A stretch of 64,000 bases of DNA. Origin: Thioploca ingrica (GTDB taxonomy: Bacteria > Pseudomonadota > Gammaproteobacteria > Beggiatoales > Beggiatoaceae). Made by a program: the position numbers and the translations under genes. Shown piece by piece: positions 27,216 through 36,546 of the stretch (the first letter of the stretch is position 1; each line of letters begins with the position of its first letter). The notes beneath the pieces are model-generated. The model did no database searches, was not told where the DNA came from, and saw only the letters and a program-made list of their open reading frames with translations. Location: NCBI GenBank assembly GCA_000828835.1, contig AP014633.1, positions 2,480,001 through 2,544,000 of the forward strand, in the 5' to 3' direction.

Positions 27216-29216
27216 ATGCCCACAATAACAACTCTTCCGCTACCAGATAAACCTAAATGGTGGGAAACCCTGGAACAGGGGTATTATGCGATCTTGAAGT
27301 TGCTTATAGCACTGCTATTCTTGTTGCTATTTTTAAATACAGTTATAGAACTATTTCGTTATGATATGGTCATTCAACCATTTGAAATACCGGCTTCACT
27401 CGCCAAAGCCGGTTATACCGGTACCGTAGTTGCTCATCGACTCCAAGATGATATGCAAGTGGTACGAGAAGAAATGACTCGATCTTCAACGCAAGGTGGT
27501 TCTGAGCAAGGCGTTGCTGCAGTCCAGTTTACCGATTTAGAAAAACAACAGAAAATTAACATTCCCATCATTGGTCTTTCTCTCAATACCCTCATTTATC
27601 ATCTCAGAAACTTATTAGGGTTTAAACCACGTAGTATCAGTGGGGATCTGGTGACTCAAGGAGAAACAGAACTTCACCTGACTTTACGAATGACTAATAA
27701 ACCGATTGTTAAACTGGTTGGTCAAGATATCAATAATCCAGAATCTCTGCTTAAGCAAGCGGCTGAACAGATTCTCAAAACAGTTGAACCCTTGATTTTC
27801 GGTCAAAATTATTGTCTTAATCATAAAAATGCTTTACTCGCTGATTTAATAAAAAATTTGCAACATAGCCCGATATCTCAGCAAGAACAGGCGATTATCC
27901 TTATCTTAGAAGGATGTCTTTTAAAAAACCAAGCTGATTACTCCAACGCCCTAAATAAGCTAAAAAAAGCTCAATCTTTCGATCCGAATAATCCGGTTAT
28001 TTTGCGAATGCAAGGTGATACTTTACTCAGTGCCGGTGATGCTAATCAAGCCATGGTGGAATATGATAAAGCGAGACAACTGAATCCACGTGATGGTGGT
28101 ATTTATACCCAATGGGCACGTGCTTTGATCCAGTTGGGTAAGATCACCACTGCTTGGGCTAAATATCAGGAAGCAGCGCAAAAAGATTCGCAAAATCCTT
28201 GGGTCTACACGGATTGGGGCGATCAACTCGCCAAATTGAACCAATTTACTGAAGCCGAGGCAAAATTTAATCAGGCTTTACAGGTCGATCCGAATTATGC
28301 TTTAGCTTATGCGCTATGGGGAAATATGCTCCTTAAGCAAGGTCATTTTAAACGAGCTATAAAAAAATATCAGGCAGCGGTCGCTTTAGATCCGAATATT
28401 GCTTGGATTTATGGCAATTGGGGAGTTGCTTTAGCTAAGCAGGGTCAATATAAACAAGCTATAATTCAATATGCCCAAGCGATTAAACTGAAACCACTGG
28501 CTTGGATTTACAAAGATTGGGGATTTGCTCTGAGCGCGCTGGGTCAATTTGAACAAGCCATTACCAAATATAAACAGGCGGTTAAATTAGAACCCGGCAA
28601 ACGCCTTTACCATTACGCTTGGGGTAATGCCTTGATGGCGTTAAAGCAATACGAACCGGCTATTGAGCAATATCAACAAGCCTTGGACATTGAACCTACT
28701 CACAGTTGGAGTCGTGTTAAACTGAGTTACGCTTTATTGCAACTTCACCGCTACCGTGAAGTTTTACCGCATTGTGAAACGCTCTTAGAATTAGCAACCA
28801 CTGCTCATAAAACTCAAGCAACCGCCTATGCTCTGTGTGGTTTAGCATGGCTAGGACTCCAGCAACCGCAAGTAGCACTGGAAAAATGTCAACTGGCTCT
28901 AAAACTGAATGAACAAGAAGATTGGGCTTATTTATGTTTAGGAGATGTTCAGCGCCAATTGAACCAACTGCCCGCAGCGGCAACTCAATATCAAGCCGCC
29001 GCCACCTTAAAACCCAACAACGCGCTTTACCACTTCAAATGGGGGCAAACTTTAGCAGAATTGAAACAATATCCGGAAGCGGTATCGCGTTATCAACAAG
29101 CTATCTTGCTGGATAAAACCGGTGATATTGCTAAACAAGCTGAACTGGACTTAAAGCAGGTGCAAGAAAATCTCACGAACACCACCGAATCTGCTCGTGT
29201 TCCCCTAACCCATTAA
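27216..29216 (+). CDS. Membrane-anchored TPR-repeat protein
   Basis: 666 residues. A single N-terminal membrane helix (about 25-47, AILKLLIALLFLLLFLNTVIE), a periplasmic or cytoplasmic region of about 150 residues, then some eleven to twelve tandem TPR units from about residue 225 to 650, with recurring GNALMALKQYEPAIEQYQQAL-type spacing and an unusual repeated WxYxxWGxxLA variant. TPR arrays are protein-binding scaffolds; the partner is unknown. It precedes gshB by 14 bases but without functional link. The repeat number is approximate. Confidence 0.82.
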   Translation: MPTITTLPLPDKPKWWETLEQGYYAILKLLIALLFLLLFLNTVIELFRYDMVIQPFEIPASLAKAGYTGTVVAHRLQDDMQVVREEMTRSSTQGGSEQGVAAVQFTDLEKQQKINIPIIGLSLNTLIYHLRNLLGFKPRSISGDLVTQGETELHLTLRMTNKPIVKLVGQDINNPESLLKQAAEQILKTVEPLIFGQNYCLNHKNALLADLIKNLQHSPISQQEQAIILILEGCLLKNQADYSNALNKLKKAQSFDPNNPVILRMQGDTLLSAGDANQAMVEYDKARQLNPRDGGIYTQWARALIQLGKITTAWAKYQEAAQKDSQNPWVYTDWGDQLAKLNQFTEAEAKFNQALQVDPNYALAYALWGNMLLKQGHFKRAIKKYQAAVALDPNIAWIYGNWGVALAKQGQYKQAIIQYAQAIKLKPLAWIYKDWGFALSALGQFEQAITKYKQAVKLEPGKRLYHYAWGNALMALKQYEPAIEQYQQALDIEPTHSWSRVKLSYALLQLHRYREVLPHCETLLELATTAHKTQATAYALCGLAWLGLQQPQVALEKCQLALKLNEQEDWAYLCLGDVQRQLNQLPAAATQYQAAATLKPNNALYHFKWGQTLAELKQYPEAVSRYQQAILLDKTGDIAKQAELDLKQVQENLTNTTESARVPLTH

Positions 29217-29230
29217 TTTCAGGAAATCTT

Positions 29231-30211
29231 ATGTCTATCTCGCTTGGCATCGTCATGGATCCTATTGCTACCATCAAAGTATCCAAAGACAGCAGTTTTG
29301 CGATGCTGCTAGCGGCACAAGCCCGCGGTTGGAAATTGTGGTATATGGAAATAAACGATTTATGGCTGCGCGATGGTAAAGCCTACGCGACGATGCGCCC
29401 ACTACAAGTACGTGATGATCCACAAGATTGGTTTACTCTAGGAACACCCCAATCAACGCCACTGCATCAACTTGCGGTCATCCTCATGCGTAAAGATCCG
29501 CCTTTTGATCTGGAATATATCATCGCAACTTATCTGCTTGAACAAGCTGAAGCCGCCGGTACTTTAGTGGTAAACAAACCACAAAGCCTGCGCGATGCCA
29601 ATGAAAAACTTTACACTGCTTGGTTTCCTCAGTGCTGTGTTCCCACCCTAGTTACCCGACGTGCTACTGAACTGCGTGCTTTCCTTCAAGAACAAGGTGA
29701 AATTATCCTCAAACCGTTAGATAGCATGGGTGGTACGGCTATCTTTCGGATAACTCAAGGCGATCTAAATACCTCCGTCATTATCGAAACCTTAACTCAA
29801 CAGGAACATCGCTTTGTGATGGCACAACGTTTTATTCCGGCTATCACGACTCAAGGAGATAAACGCATTTTATTGGTCAACGGTGAACCCATCCCTTATG
29901 CACTGGCTCGGATTCCGGCAGCAGGTGAACTTCGAGGCAATTTAGCGGCGGGTGGACGTGGTGAAGGCGTGCCGCTGAGCGAACGAGATCATTGGATTTG
30001 TACCCAAGTTGGGCCAACTTTACGTGACAAAGGATTATTATTTGTGGGATTGGATGTCATTGGCGACTATTTAACTGAAATCAATGTGACCAGTCCAACT
30101 TGCATCCGCCAATTAGATAAACTTTACGGGTTGGACATTGCCGGGCAATTGATGACGGTCATTGAGGCTAAATTAAAAGAGATTAAAATCCATGAGCGTA
30201 ATTGGAATTAG
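29231..30211 (+). CDS. gshB: Glutathione synthetase
   Basis: 326 residues; E. coli GshB has 316. ATP-grasp ligase joining gamma-glutamylcysteine and glycine in the cytoplasm. Visible family signatures: VMDPIATIKVSKDSSFAML at the start, VNKPQSLRDANEKLY, EIILKPLDSMGGTAIF, the glycine-rich loop RGNLAAGGRGEGVPLSERD and FVGLDVIGDYLTEINVTSPTC. AGGAAA lies just before the ATG. gshA is not in the window. Confidence 0.95.
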   Translation: MSISLGIVMDPIATIKVSKDSSFAMLLAAQARGWKLWYMEINDLWLRDGKAYATMRPLQVRDDPQDWFTLGTPQSTPLHQLAVILMRKDPPFDLEYIIATYLLEQAEAAGTLVVNKPQSLRDANEKLYTAWFPQCCVPTLVTRRATELRAFLQEQGEIILKPLDSMGGTAIFRITQGDLNTSVIIETLTQQEHRFVMAQRFIPAITTQGDKRILLVNGEPIPYALARIPAAGELRGNLAAGGRGEGVPLSERDHWICTQVGPTLRDKGLLFVGLDVIGDYLTEINVTSPTCIRQLDKLYGLDIAGQLMTVIEAKLKEIKIHERNWN

Positions 30212-30214
30212 CGA

Positions 30215-30303
30215 GCGTAGGATGCGCTTCGTTCCTCAGCGCATCAATCGAGACTATAGAATATCCAGGTTAATGCGGTTCGCAAGCTCACCGCATCCTA
30301 CGC
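30215..30303. repeat. Inverted repeat of the GCGTAGGATGCG type
   Basis: Perfect 12-base arms GCGTAGGATGCG (30215-30226) and CGCATCCTACGC (30292-30303), extended by GCGAGC/GCGAGC-like flanks, with an inner GCGGTTCGCAAGC hairpin. It is related in style to the GCGTAGGGTG... repeat at 43209-43380. The rest of the 386-base gap before gcvT (30304-30597) shows no gene and no glycine-riboswitch consensus. Confidence 0.65.
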
Positions 30304-30597
30304 GAGCTAGTCGTAACGCACCAACCATTTGATTTTACATTATCGTAATAGTCAAAAACCGAATACTTTTACAGCCTATCATTGACGCCAATACTTGTAC
30401 CAGCAACGCTGGATCGTCGCTAAAAGCATTCCCAAAAATTTCCGCCCTTTGTCAACTAAGGGAATTCTTCAGTTGATGACAGTGACCTGATGCTCCATTG
30501 AAGTTAATAGCAGTAACACCTAATATTGAAACGAAAAAAATGAGAAAATAAAGTAAAATAACGAAGTAATCAATTAAGATACAAGGTTGCAATAGCG

Positions 30598-31695
30598 ATG
30601 GGAAAAAAAACCTTTTTATATGAACAGCATCGACAAGCGGGTGCTAAAATTATTGATTTTCATGGTTGGGATATGCCGCTGCATTACGGTTCACAACTCA
30701 ATGAACATCATCAAGTGCGGCGGGATGCCGGTGTATTTGATATTTCACATATGACGGTGATCGATTTAACCGGGCAACGGGTACGAGAATTTTTACGTTA
30801 TTTGCTCGCCAATGATATAGCGCGATTAACCACGCCAGGTAAAGCACTTTATAGTTGCATGTTGAATGAACAAGGTGGTATTCTTGATGATTTAATCGTT
30901 TATTATCAAAATGATAACCAATTTCGTTTGGTCGTGAATGCCGCTACCCGAGATAAAGATCTCAGTTGGATTAATCAGCAAGCCGAACCTTTTGCAGTGC
31001 AAGTGAAAGAACGTGATGATTTAGCGATGTTAGCTATACAAGGACCACAGGCTAGAGAGAAGCTTAAACCTGGGTTACCCGCCAATTTACAACCGACCGT
31101 TATGGCACTTGCACCTTTTTATGCAGCTTGGAATAATGATGAGGTTTTTGTTGGGCGCACCGGTTATACTGGGGAAGATGGTTTTGAAGTCATTTTACCC
31201 GAACAACTGGCCGTAACCTTGTGGGAAGCTTTATTGGCTGCGGGTGTTAAGCCAATTGGTCTTGGGGCACGTGATACTTTGCGTTTGGAAGCGGGTATGA
31301 ATTTGTATGGAGCGGATATGGACGAAAATTATACGCCGCTAGAATCAGGCTTAGCTTGGACAGTCGCTTGGTCACCGACTGATCGAGATTTTATTGGACG
31401 CCATGCTTTGGAAGAACAACGAGAGCAAGGTGAACTGAGGGTGATGGTGGGTTTAATTTTACGCAATCAAGGGGTATTACGAGCACAGCAAACGGTACAG
31501 GTTGAAGGCGGTGGTACCGGCTATATCACCAGTGGAACCTTTTCGCCGACATTAGGGATCTCAATTGGGTTAGCTCGGTTACCCGCTGGCATTTATGAAA
31601 AAGTAATGGTGGTCATACGTAACAAATCGCTGTTCGCCCAAATCGTTAAACCACCCTTTGTGCGACGGGGTAAAGCCTGTATTGAATTGAATTGA
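30598..31695 (+). CDS. gcvT: Glycine cleavage system T protein (aminomethyltransferase)
   Basis: 365 residues, usual family length. Tetrahydrofolate-dependent transfer of the aminomethyl group from H protein. Visible: LYEQHRQAGAKIIDFHGWDMPLHYG start, FDISHMTVIDLTG, YTGEDGFEVILP, GLGARDTLRLEAGMNLYGADMDE and FIGRHAL. First of gcvT-gcvH-gcvPA on the same strand; 18 bases separate it from gcvH. Confidence 0.95.
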   Translation: MGKKTFLYEQHRQAGAKIIDFHGWDMPLHYGSQLNEHHQVRRDAGVFDISHMTVIDLTGQRVREFLRYLLANDIARLTTPGKALYSCMLNEQGGILDDLIVYYQNDNQFRLVVNAATRDKDLSWINQQAEPFAVQVKERDDLAMLAIQGPQAREKLKPGLPANLQPTVMALAPFYAAWNNDEVFVGRTGYTGEDGFEVILPEQLAVTLWEALLAAGVKPIGLGARDTLRLEAGMNLYGADMDENYTPLESGLAWTVAWSPTDRDFIGRHALEEQREQGELRVMVGLILRNQGVLRAQQTVQVEGGGTGYITSGTFSPTLGISIGLARLPAGIYEKVMVVIRNKSLFAQIVKPPFVRRGKACIELN

Positions 31696-31713
31696 TATTG
31701 AAGGATAAACAGA

Positions 31714-32109
31714 ATGAGTGAAGAACTACCTGACGATTTAAAATATACTAAAACTCATGAATGGGTTCGTGTTGAAGAAGATGGCACAGTCACTATTGGT
31801 ATTACTGATCACGCTCAGGAAACTTTAGGTGATTTAGTATTTGTGGAATTGCCTACTTTAGGTCAACTCGTAGCGGTTGAAGAACCGTGTGGTTTGGTTG
31901 AATCAGTTAAAGCCGCCGCCGATATTTTTAGTCCGATTTCCGGCGAAATCATCGCTTGTAATAACAAGTTAATTAATGAACCCGAATTAATTAATAGTAG
32001 TCCTTATGAAGAGGGTTGGTTATTTAAACTCAAACCCGATGGAGATAGCCAGTTAATTGATTTATTAACGGCTGAAGAATATACTGAAGTTCTTGAAACT
32101 GAAGGCTAA
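31714..32109 (+). CDS. gcvH: Glycine cleavage system H protein (lipoyl carrier)
   Basis: 131 residues. Lipoylated carrier that shuttles the aminomethyl group between P, T and L proteins. Lipoylation site is Lys66 in GLVESVKAAADIF; the N-terminal YTKTHEWVRVEEDGTVTIGITDHAQ is diagnostic. AAGGATAA precedes the ATG. It is separated from gcvPA by 198 bases holding a palindromic repeat. Confidence 0.96.
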   Translation: MSEELPDDLKYTKTHEWVRVEEDGTVTIGITDHAQETLGDLVFVELPTLGQLVAVEEPCGLVESVKAAADIFSPISGEIIACNNKLINEPELINSSPYEEGWLFKLKPDGDSQLIDLLTAEEYTEVLETEG

Positions 32110-32188
32110 TATTTTTCTTCTGCGCACAGAGTTTGTGGTAAGTACTGAAGTATAAATTTTCTAGTATTTTAAGTTTGCACTTCCCGTT

Positions 32189-32209
32189 CCCCCCTTGGTC
32201 AAAGGGGGG
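32189..32209. repeat. Dispersed G/C-tract hairpin (copy D) between gcvH and gcvPA
   Basis: CCCCCCTT (32189-32196) pairs with AAGGGGGG (32202-32209); the core CCTTGGTCAAAGG is identical to that in the repeat after slt. It could attenuate read-through from gcvH to gcvPA. Confidence 0.7.
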
Positions 32210-32307
32210 ACTTTTCGGCAAAATGCCGGTTTATTTGTGCTTAAGCAATTAATAACAATTCGATACTTACTTAGCCAACATCACCATATTGAGTTAACAA
32301 TCTAACT

Positions 32308-33666
32308 ATGCCCTATATTCCACATACAGCAGATGATATTGCTGCCATGCTCGCCACGATTGGTATTGGCAGTATTGAAGATTTATTTGATGAAATTCCT
32401 CAATCGCTACGGTGCGGTTATTTAGAGGAAATTCCCCCGGCGCTCACTGAAATGGAAGTGGCCCAATTGATGCGGCAACGTGCTGCTCAAAATAAAGGTG
32501 GAATTTGCTTTATTGGTGCAGGTGCTTATGAACACTACATTCCCGCTGCCGTTTGGGAAATAACGACTCGCGGTGAATTTTACTCCGCTTATACCCCTTA
32601 CCAAGCCGAAGCCAGCCAAGGCACGTTACAAGTGTTGTATGAATTTCAGACCATGATGGCTAATTTAACCGCCATGGAAGTTTCCAATGCGTCATTATAT
32701 GATGGCGCCTCTGCTTTGGCAGAAGCGGTATTGATGGCAGTACGTCTTAACAAAAATAAATCCAAACGGATTTTAATGCCAACGACGGTCTCTCCCATTT
32801 ATCGTCAAGTGGTACATACTATCGTTAAAAATCAATTGATTACTCTAACAGATCTCCCGTTTGATCCGAAAAGCGGTACGATCAATCTGCAGCGGTTAAC
32901 GGATTATACGAACGAATCCTATGCCGCTATAGTTATTCCTCAACCGAATTTTTTTGGCCATTTAGAAGAAGTCGACGAATTAACGAACTGGGCACAGGCA
33001 CAAGGAATGTTAGTCATTGCGCTAATCAATCCCACCGCCTTAGCGATACTTTCACCACCAGGTGAATGGGGAACGAACGGTGCAGATATCGCCTGTGGAG
33101 AAGGTCAACCTTTAGGGATTCCACTGGCTGCTGGCGGACCTTATTTTGGCTTGATGTGTTGTAAAAAAAGTTATGTTCGCCAAATGCCGGGTCGGATTGT
33201 GGGACGTACGGTTGACCGACAAGGTAAAACGGGTTACACCTTAACTTTACAAGCACGTGAACAACACATTCGCCGCTCCAAAGCGACTTCTAATATTTGT
33301 ACCAATCAAGGTTTAATGGTAACGGCTGCGACCATTCATACCGCTTTATTAGGCGTAACCGGTTTAGAACGAGTCGCTTCAACTTGTCATGCCAATCTCA
33401 TTGAGTTAGTTAAGCAATTAACGCTTATCCCCGGTGTTAAGCAAGTTTTTCCGGGTCCTTGTTTTCATGAGACGGTATTGCAATTGGACCAACCCGTCAA
33501 TGAAGTACTACAAAAATTAGCTGCTTATCCTATTCTCGGTGGATATGACCTCACTCGCCTTTATCCCTCATTGGGGAATAGTTTATTAGTTTGTGCTACT
33601 GAGATGCGTACTTCGGCGGATATCAATAATTATGCTGAGCAATTACGAAAAATCATGACCAATTGA
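32308..33666 (+). CDS. gcvPA: Glycine dehydrogenase (decarboxylating) subunit 1
   Basis: 452 residues: the N-terminal-half subunit of the two-subunit P protein (aminomethyl-transferring glycine decarboxylase). Recognised by [57 protein letters not shown] and [11 protein letters not shown]. The PLP-lysine lies on the other subunit, GcvPB, which should follow directly but does not; the next gene is on the other strand. gcvPB must be elsewhere in the genome. Confidence 0.94.
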   Translation: MPYIPHTADDIAAMLATIGIGSIEDLFDEIPQSLRCGYLEEIPPALTEMEVAQLMRQRAAQNKGGICFIGAGAYEHYIPAAVWEITTRGEFYSAYTPYQAEASQGTLQVLYEFQTMMANLTAMEVSNASLYDGASALAEAVLMAVRLNKNKSKRILMPTTVSPIYRQVVHTIVKNQLITLTDLPFDPKSGTINLQRLTDYTNESYAAIVIPQPNFFGHLEEVDELTNWAQAQGMLVIALINPTALAILSPPGEWGTNGADIACGEGQPLGIPLAAGGPYFGLMCCKKSYVRQMPGRIVGRTVDRQGKTGYTLTLQAREQHIRRSKATSNICTNQGLMVTAATIHTALLGVTGLERVASTCHANLIELVKQLTLIPGVKQVFPGPCFHETVLQLDQPVNEVLQKLAAYPILGGYDLTRLYPSLGNSLLVCATEMRTSADINNYAEQLRKIMTN

Positions 33667-33762
33667 AACATTTTCTCCTTAACCGAGTTGAAATAATTAT
33701 AATGATTCAATGGGTTACTTTTGCTAGGTATTCATTTAAATAACCGCCACATCTCATCATGG

Positions 33763-33786
33763 GGTGGGCAAAACGCCTTTGCCCAA
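33763..33786. repeat. GGTGGGCAAA...TTTGCCCA inverted repeat
   Basis: Short palindrome in the 248-base gap between gcvPA and the response regulator. The same GGTGGGCAAAC core recurs at 43158-43187 where it truncates a toxin gene, so it is a dispersed repeat. No ORF that looks real is present in 33667-33914. Confidence 0.5.
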
Positions 33787-33914
33787 CACAGATTTTGCCC
33801 AGATAAACACCATAATATTCGACTTTTGGGGAAAGATTGTTTGAAGTCAGATAGTCGTTCACTGAAGTCAAATAGAGGGGTGTTAAATTTATTCATCCTA
33901 CCGCAGCAATAGAA

Positions 33915-34280
33915 CTATTTAAATTTATTGATTTGTTCAATAATTTGTGCTGGCGTATAAGGTTTTTGCACAAATCCTTTACCCCCGGTCATTTCAGCCC
34001 ACATCCGATCAGCTCGCTGACCTTTACAAGTCACAAAGACGACCGGGATATCTTTAGTGACTTCGTTATGAGTCAATTCTCGGCACGCCTGGTAACCATC
34101 CATTTTATGCATTACCACATCCATGAAGATCAAATCTGGATGTTCAGTTGTAGCTTTTTCAATAGCCTCTTGACCGGAAGTAGCTGTAATCACTTTATAT
34201 CCGGCTTCGGCAATAATATTTTGGATATTAGTTAGGTCAACTCTTGAATCATCAACAGCTAGGATTTTATTGATAGTCAT
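33915..34280 (-). CDS. Single-domain response regulator (PilH/CheY-like)
   Basis: 121 residues, receiver only. Acidic pocket DD (10-11), phospho-acceptor Asp54 in IFMDVVM, Thr84 in VFVTCK and Lys106 in VQKPYTP are all present, so it should be phosphorylatable. The sequence MTINKILAVDDSRVDLTNIQ and the MDGYQACRELT segment resemble PilH, the twitching-motility regulator. AGGAG lies about eight bases before the ATG. No kinase gene is next to it; the gene stands alone. Confidence 0.88.
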   Translation of the reverse strand: MTINKILAVDDSRVDLTNIQNIIAEAGYKVITATSGQEAIEKATTEHPDLIFMDVVMHKMDGYQACRELTHNEVTKDIPVVFVTCKGQRADRMWAEMTGGKGFVQKPYTPAQIIEQINKFK

Positions 34281-34585
34281 TGTTGAAAACTCCTATTTAA
34301 TTAAATAGTATAGGGTGAACGAATTTTAATGCTATTGAGTCTTTATGGAATCTTTTCCCCAAATAAATTTTACTCTACTTTGGTTAAAGTCGCCCAAATT
34401 AACCAGACTGCAAGAAAAACACCACTATTCACAAAATCGATTTTATTAGTATATTAATTTTCGTATCAGTTAGTTAAATTAACATGTTACTAAATTAATT
34501 TAACTTAATATGTTATCCTATTCATTCATCAGCCACAACCAAGTTGCACCTCCAGTACCGGTTCCAAAATTACATCCAACGCGAT

Positions 34586-35032
34586 ATGCTCACATCCACT
34601 TTTACCCGCAGTCGGGTGACTTACTTTATCATGATACTGATTGTCACTGGATTAGGCTTAGCTTCACGGCGTTATCCAGAAGTATTACCTGATTTTATTA
34701 GCCGCTATGCCGGGGATACTTTATGGGCATTGATGGTATTTTTGGTCAGCGGTTTTCTATTCCCTTCACTCTCAACTTGGAAAGTAGCTGTTATTGCTTT
34801 ACTGTTTTCATTATTAATCGAAACGAGTCAATTGTATCATGCACCTTGGCTTGAGGAGATTCGTCGCTATCGACTAGCGGCTTTAATACTGGGACGCGGT
34901 TTTTTATGGAGTGATTTAGTGTGTTATAGTGTGGGAGTTACGCTGGGTGTCCTTATTGAAAGGTTAATTATAAATATGAACTATAGGATTAATGCCATTA
35001 AGTTAAGGATAAAGTCGAATCCTTTAAGTTAG
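34586..35032 (+). CDS. DUF2809 family membrane protein (VanZ-like)
   Basis: 148 residues from the ATG at 34586; a TTG start at 34544 would add 14. Four or so membrane helices with the family pattern YAGDTLWALMVFLVSGFLFP, ETSQLYHAPWLEEIRRYRLA and LGRGFLWSDLVCYSVGV. Function of DUF2809 is not known. The last dozen codons (from INAIKLR) are encoded by a fragment of the AATGCCATTAAGTTAAG repeat, so the native C-terminus has been replaced or extended by repeat sequence. Confidence 0.8.
   Translation: MLTSTFTRSRVTYFIMILIVTGLGLASRRYPEVLPDFISRYAGDTLWALMVFLVSGFLFPSLSTWKVAVIALLFSLLIETSQLYHAPWLEEIRRYRLAALILGRGFLWSDLVCYSVGVTLGVLIERLIINMNYRINAIKLRIKSNPLS
34989..35010. repeat. Partial copy of the AATGCCATTAAGTTAAG terminal repeat
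   Basis: Matches the left terminal inverted repeat of the element at 43220-43290 and, inverted, the end of the repeat at 1899-1971. Here it codes the C-terminal tail of the DUF2809 protein. Confidence 0.65.
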
Positions 35033-35088
35033 GTGAGTTGAGCTTCCCTCACCCCTAACCTCTCTCCCAGCAGGAGAGAGGAACTTTT

Positions 35089-35123
35089 CCTTGATGATGA
35101 CGAATGATCGGTATCATCACGTC
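35089..35123. repeat. 35-bp exact duplicate of an internal adenylate cyclase gene segment
   Basis: Bases 35089-35123 are identical, in the same orientation, to 36941-36975 within the cyclase gene, where the complement encodes DVMIPIIRHHQG. It ends abruptly at GTC in both directions of comparison. It lies in the 169-base gap before the orphan gene pair and is best read as a scar of duplication or recombination. Confidence 0.85.
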
Positions 35124-35201
35124 GCACCTGTCTTGACATAGCACGGTGTGTGTTGTTAGGGTAATTAACTAATTACGAAGTATTCATATGATAGATTACA
35201 C

Positions 35202-35816
35202 ATGACACAATTTATTCGTTCATGCCATAGAGCGAAAATAAGTTCAGGAGAATTAATTCGCTTGACCGGAATTATCGAAGCCTACAGAGATAAGTACGGC
35301 AATATAGCATTGACTGATCAAAATGAACGCTTGTTTGATTATGGTGATCAGAGAATTACATCTGAGCAGAGGGTAGCCATTATGCGTGGAGATCGTAAAT
35401 CTTTTTGGACCGCTAGAAAAAAAGTTGGTGATCCTATTGCGGATGTCGCTATTCCGATATTAAACAATACGGGAATAAATGGGAAATTTGCCAATTGGTT
35501 AACCGGCTTGAAAAATGATCCAGTTAGGCTTAATCAATTAGGTGTTGCGTTGATGCTTGAACATGCAAAGGCTGTAACATATGACCTTAAAACATGTATT
35601 GGAAACATTCCTGGATTGCTAAGTCCAGAGCAAGTCGCCGAATACCATCATGCCGTTTTCAACAACTTTGGCATAGGTTCATTTTTACTTGGTTCTGATG
35701 GCTCATGGTTGTTTGGAGGTACCTTGTTTAATTTACCGGCCAACCTCTATCGTCCTATCTGGTGCAAGGCTTGTGATTTCATTGGCCCCTGGGTTGGTAT
35801 TCGAGAGGACAATTAA
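35202..35816 (+). CDS. Orphan protein of unknown function (possible effector/toxin)
   Basis: 204 residues, no signal peptide and no membrane helix; contains FWTARKKVGDPIADVAIPIL, ALMLEHAKAVTYDLKTCIGNIPGLLSPEQVAEYHH and a hydrophobic Gly/Trp-rich C-terminus. I recognise no family. It is followed four bases later by a gene for an exported protein, an arrangement common for interbacterial effectors and their periplasmic immunity proteins, but nothing in the sequence proves this. There is no strong ribosome site. Confidence 0.6.
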   Translation: MTQFIRSCHRAKISSGELIRLTGIIEAYRDKYGNIALTDQNERLFDYGDQRITSEQRVAIMRGDRKSFWTARKKVGDPIADVAIPILNNTGINGKFANWLTGLKNDPVRLNQLGVALMLEHAKAVTYDLKTCIGNIPGLLSPEQVAEYHHAVFNNFGIGSFLLGSDGSWLFGGTLFNLPANLYRPIWCKACDFIGPWVGIREDN

Positions 35817-35820
35817 TACT

Positions 35821-36531
35821 ATGAAAAAAATATTATTGGCATTATCAGTCTTATTTTGTGTCATTCTTTCATACATAGCATTAGCGGATAATGTACAAAT
35901 TACACTGGGTAAAAGTACTTTCTGCATACCTAAGCGCTACAGTATATTAAATCAAGTCTTAGGCCCTTTATTCAATATAAAGGGGGCTGATACTGGCCCT
36001 TATGGTGGATCTTTTCAAGTGGCGATAGACCCTCCTGAAGTTAAGCAAAGTATACCAGGCTATTTACTTAACCATGGTGACCTACCAGCTGTCTATTTTA
36101 TTAATGTCAGACAGGCGCCCGCCGAGGAATTGAAAAGGGCACTCAATCCCCAGTCATTTGCAAATATCTTACAATTAGCGAATGATTATGAGAATGCTTA
36201 CGTTGAATACGATGAGCGTAATAATTTCTATAGAGTAAGTGATTTTGGTTTCCCGCCTCCTTTTGTTTGGTGGGAAGTAGTAAAAATAAAACCCGATAAA
36301 AAGGCCATTGTCCCTAAAAATATAAATGACTACTACCTTGCATCTTGCCTTAGGTATGGTGGTACCACTGGTATTAATGGCAATAGCAGCAGTTGCGATT
36401 ACTCATTAGAGATGGATGGTTATTTGGTAGAAATCAAAACCACAGAAAATAATCTTCATTTGAAAGAACAAATCACCGAATTTTCTAAAAAGCTATTAGT
36501 ATTATGGCAGCAATATTGTAAGACCGGCTAA
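35821..36531 (+). CDS. Exported protein of unknown function (possible immunity partner)
   Basis: 236 residues from the ATG at 35821, which gives a clean signal peptide MKKILLALSVLFCVILSYIALA before DNVQITLG. GAGAGG lies about ten bases upstream, inside the end of the preceding gene; the stop-to-start gap is four bases, so the two are coupled. The mature protein is beta-rich with four cysteines that could form two disulfides (CIP, ASCLRYGG, SSSCDY, QQYCKTG). No family recognised. Periplasmic location and coupling fit an immunity role, as inference only. Confidence 0.65.
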   Translation: MKKILLALSVLFCVILSYIALADNVQITLGKSTFCIPKRYSILNQVLGPLFNIKGADTGPYGGSFQVAIDPPEVKQSIPGYLLNHGDLPAVYFINVRQAPAEELKRALNPQSFANILQLANDYENAYVEYDERNNFYRVSDFGFPPPFVWWEVVKIKPDKKAIVPKNINDYYLASCLRYGGTTGINGNSSSCDYSLEMDGYLVEIKTTENNLHLKEQITEFSKKLLVLWQQYCKTG

Positions 36532-36546
36532 CCTCTCTTAGCTCGG

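Noticed and set aside
30361-30490. Possible transposase remnant before gcvT
   Set aside because: A short open stretch exists but it is too short and matches no family I can name.
30304-30597. Glycine riboswitch upstream of gcvT
   Set aside because: The gap was read for the conserved glycine-aptamer core sequences and tandem layout; none were found.
33721-33912. 63-codon ORF after gcvPA
   Set aside because: It runs through a dispersed palindrome and has no recognisable protein features.
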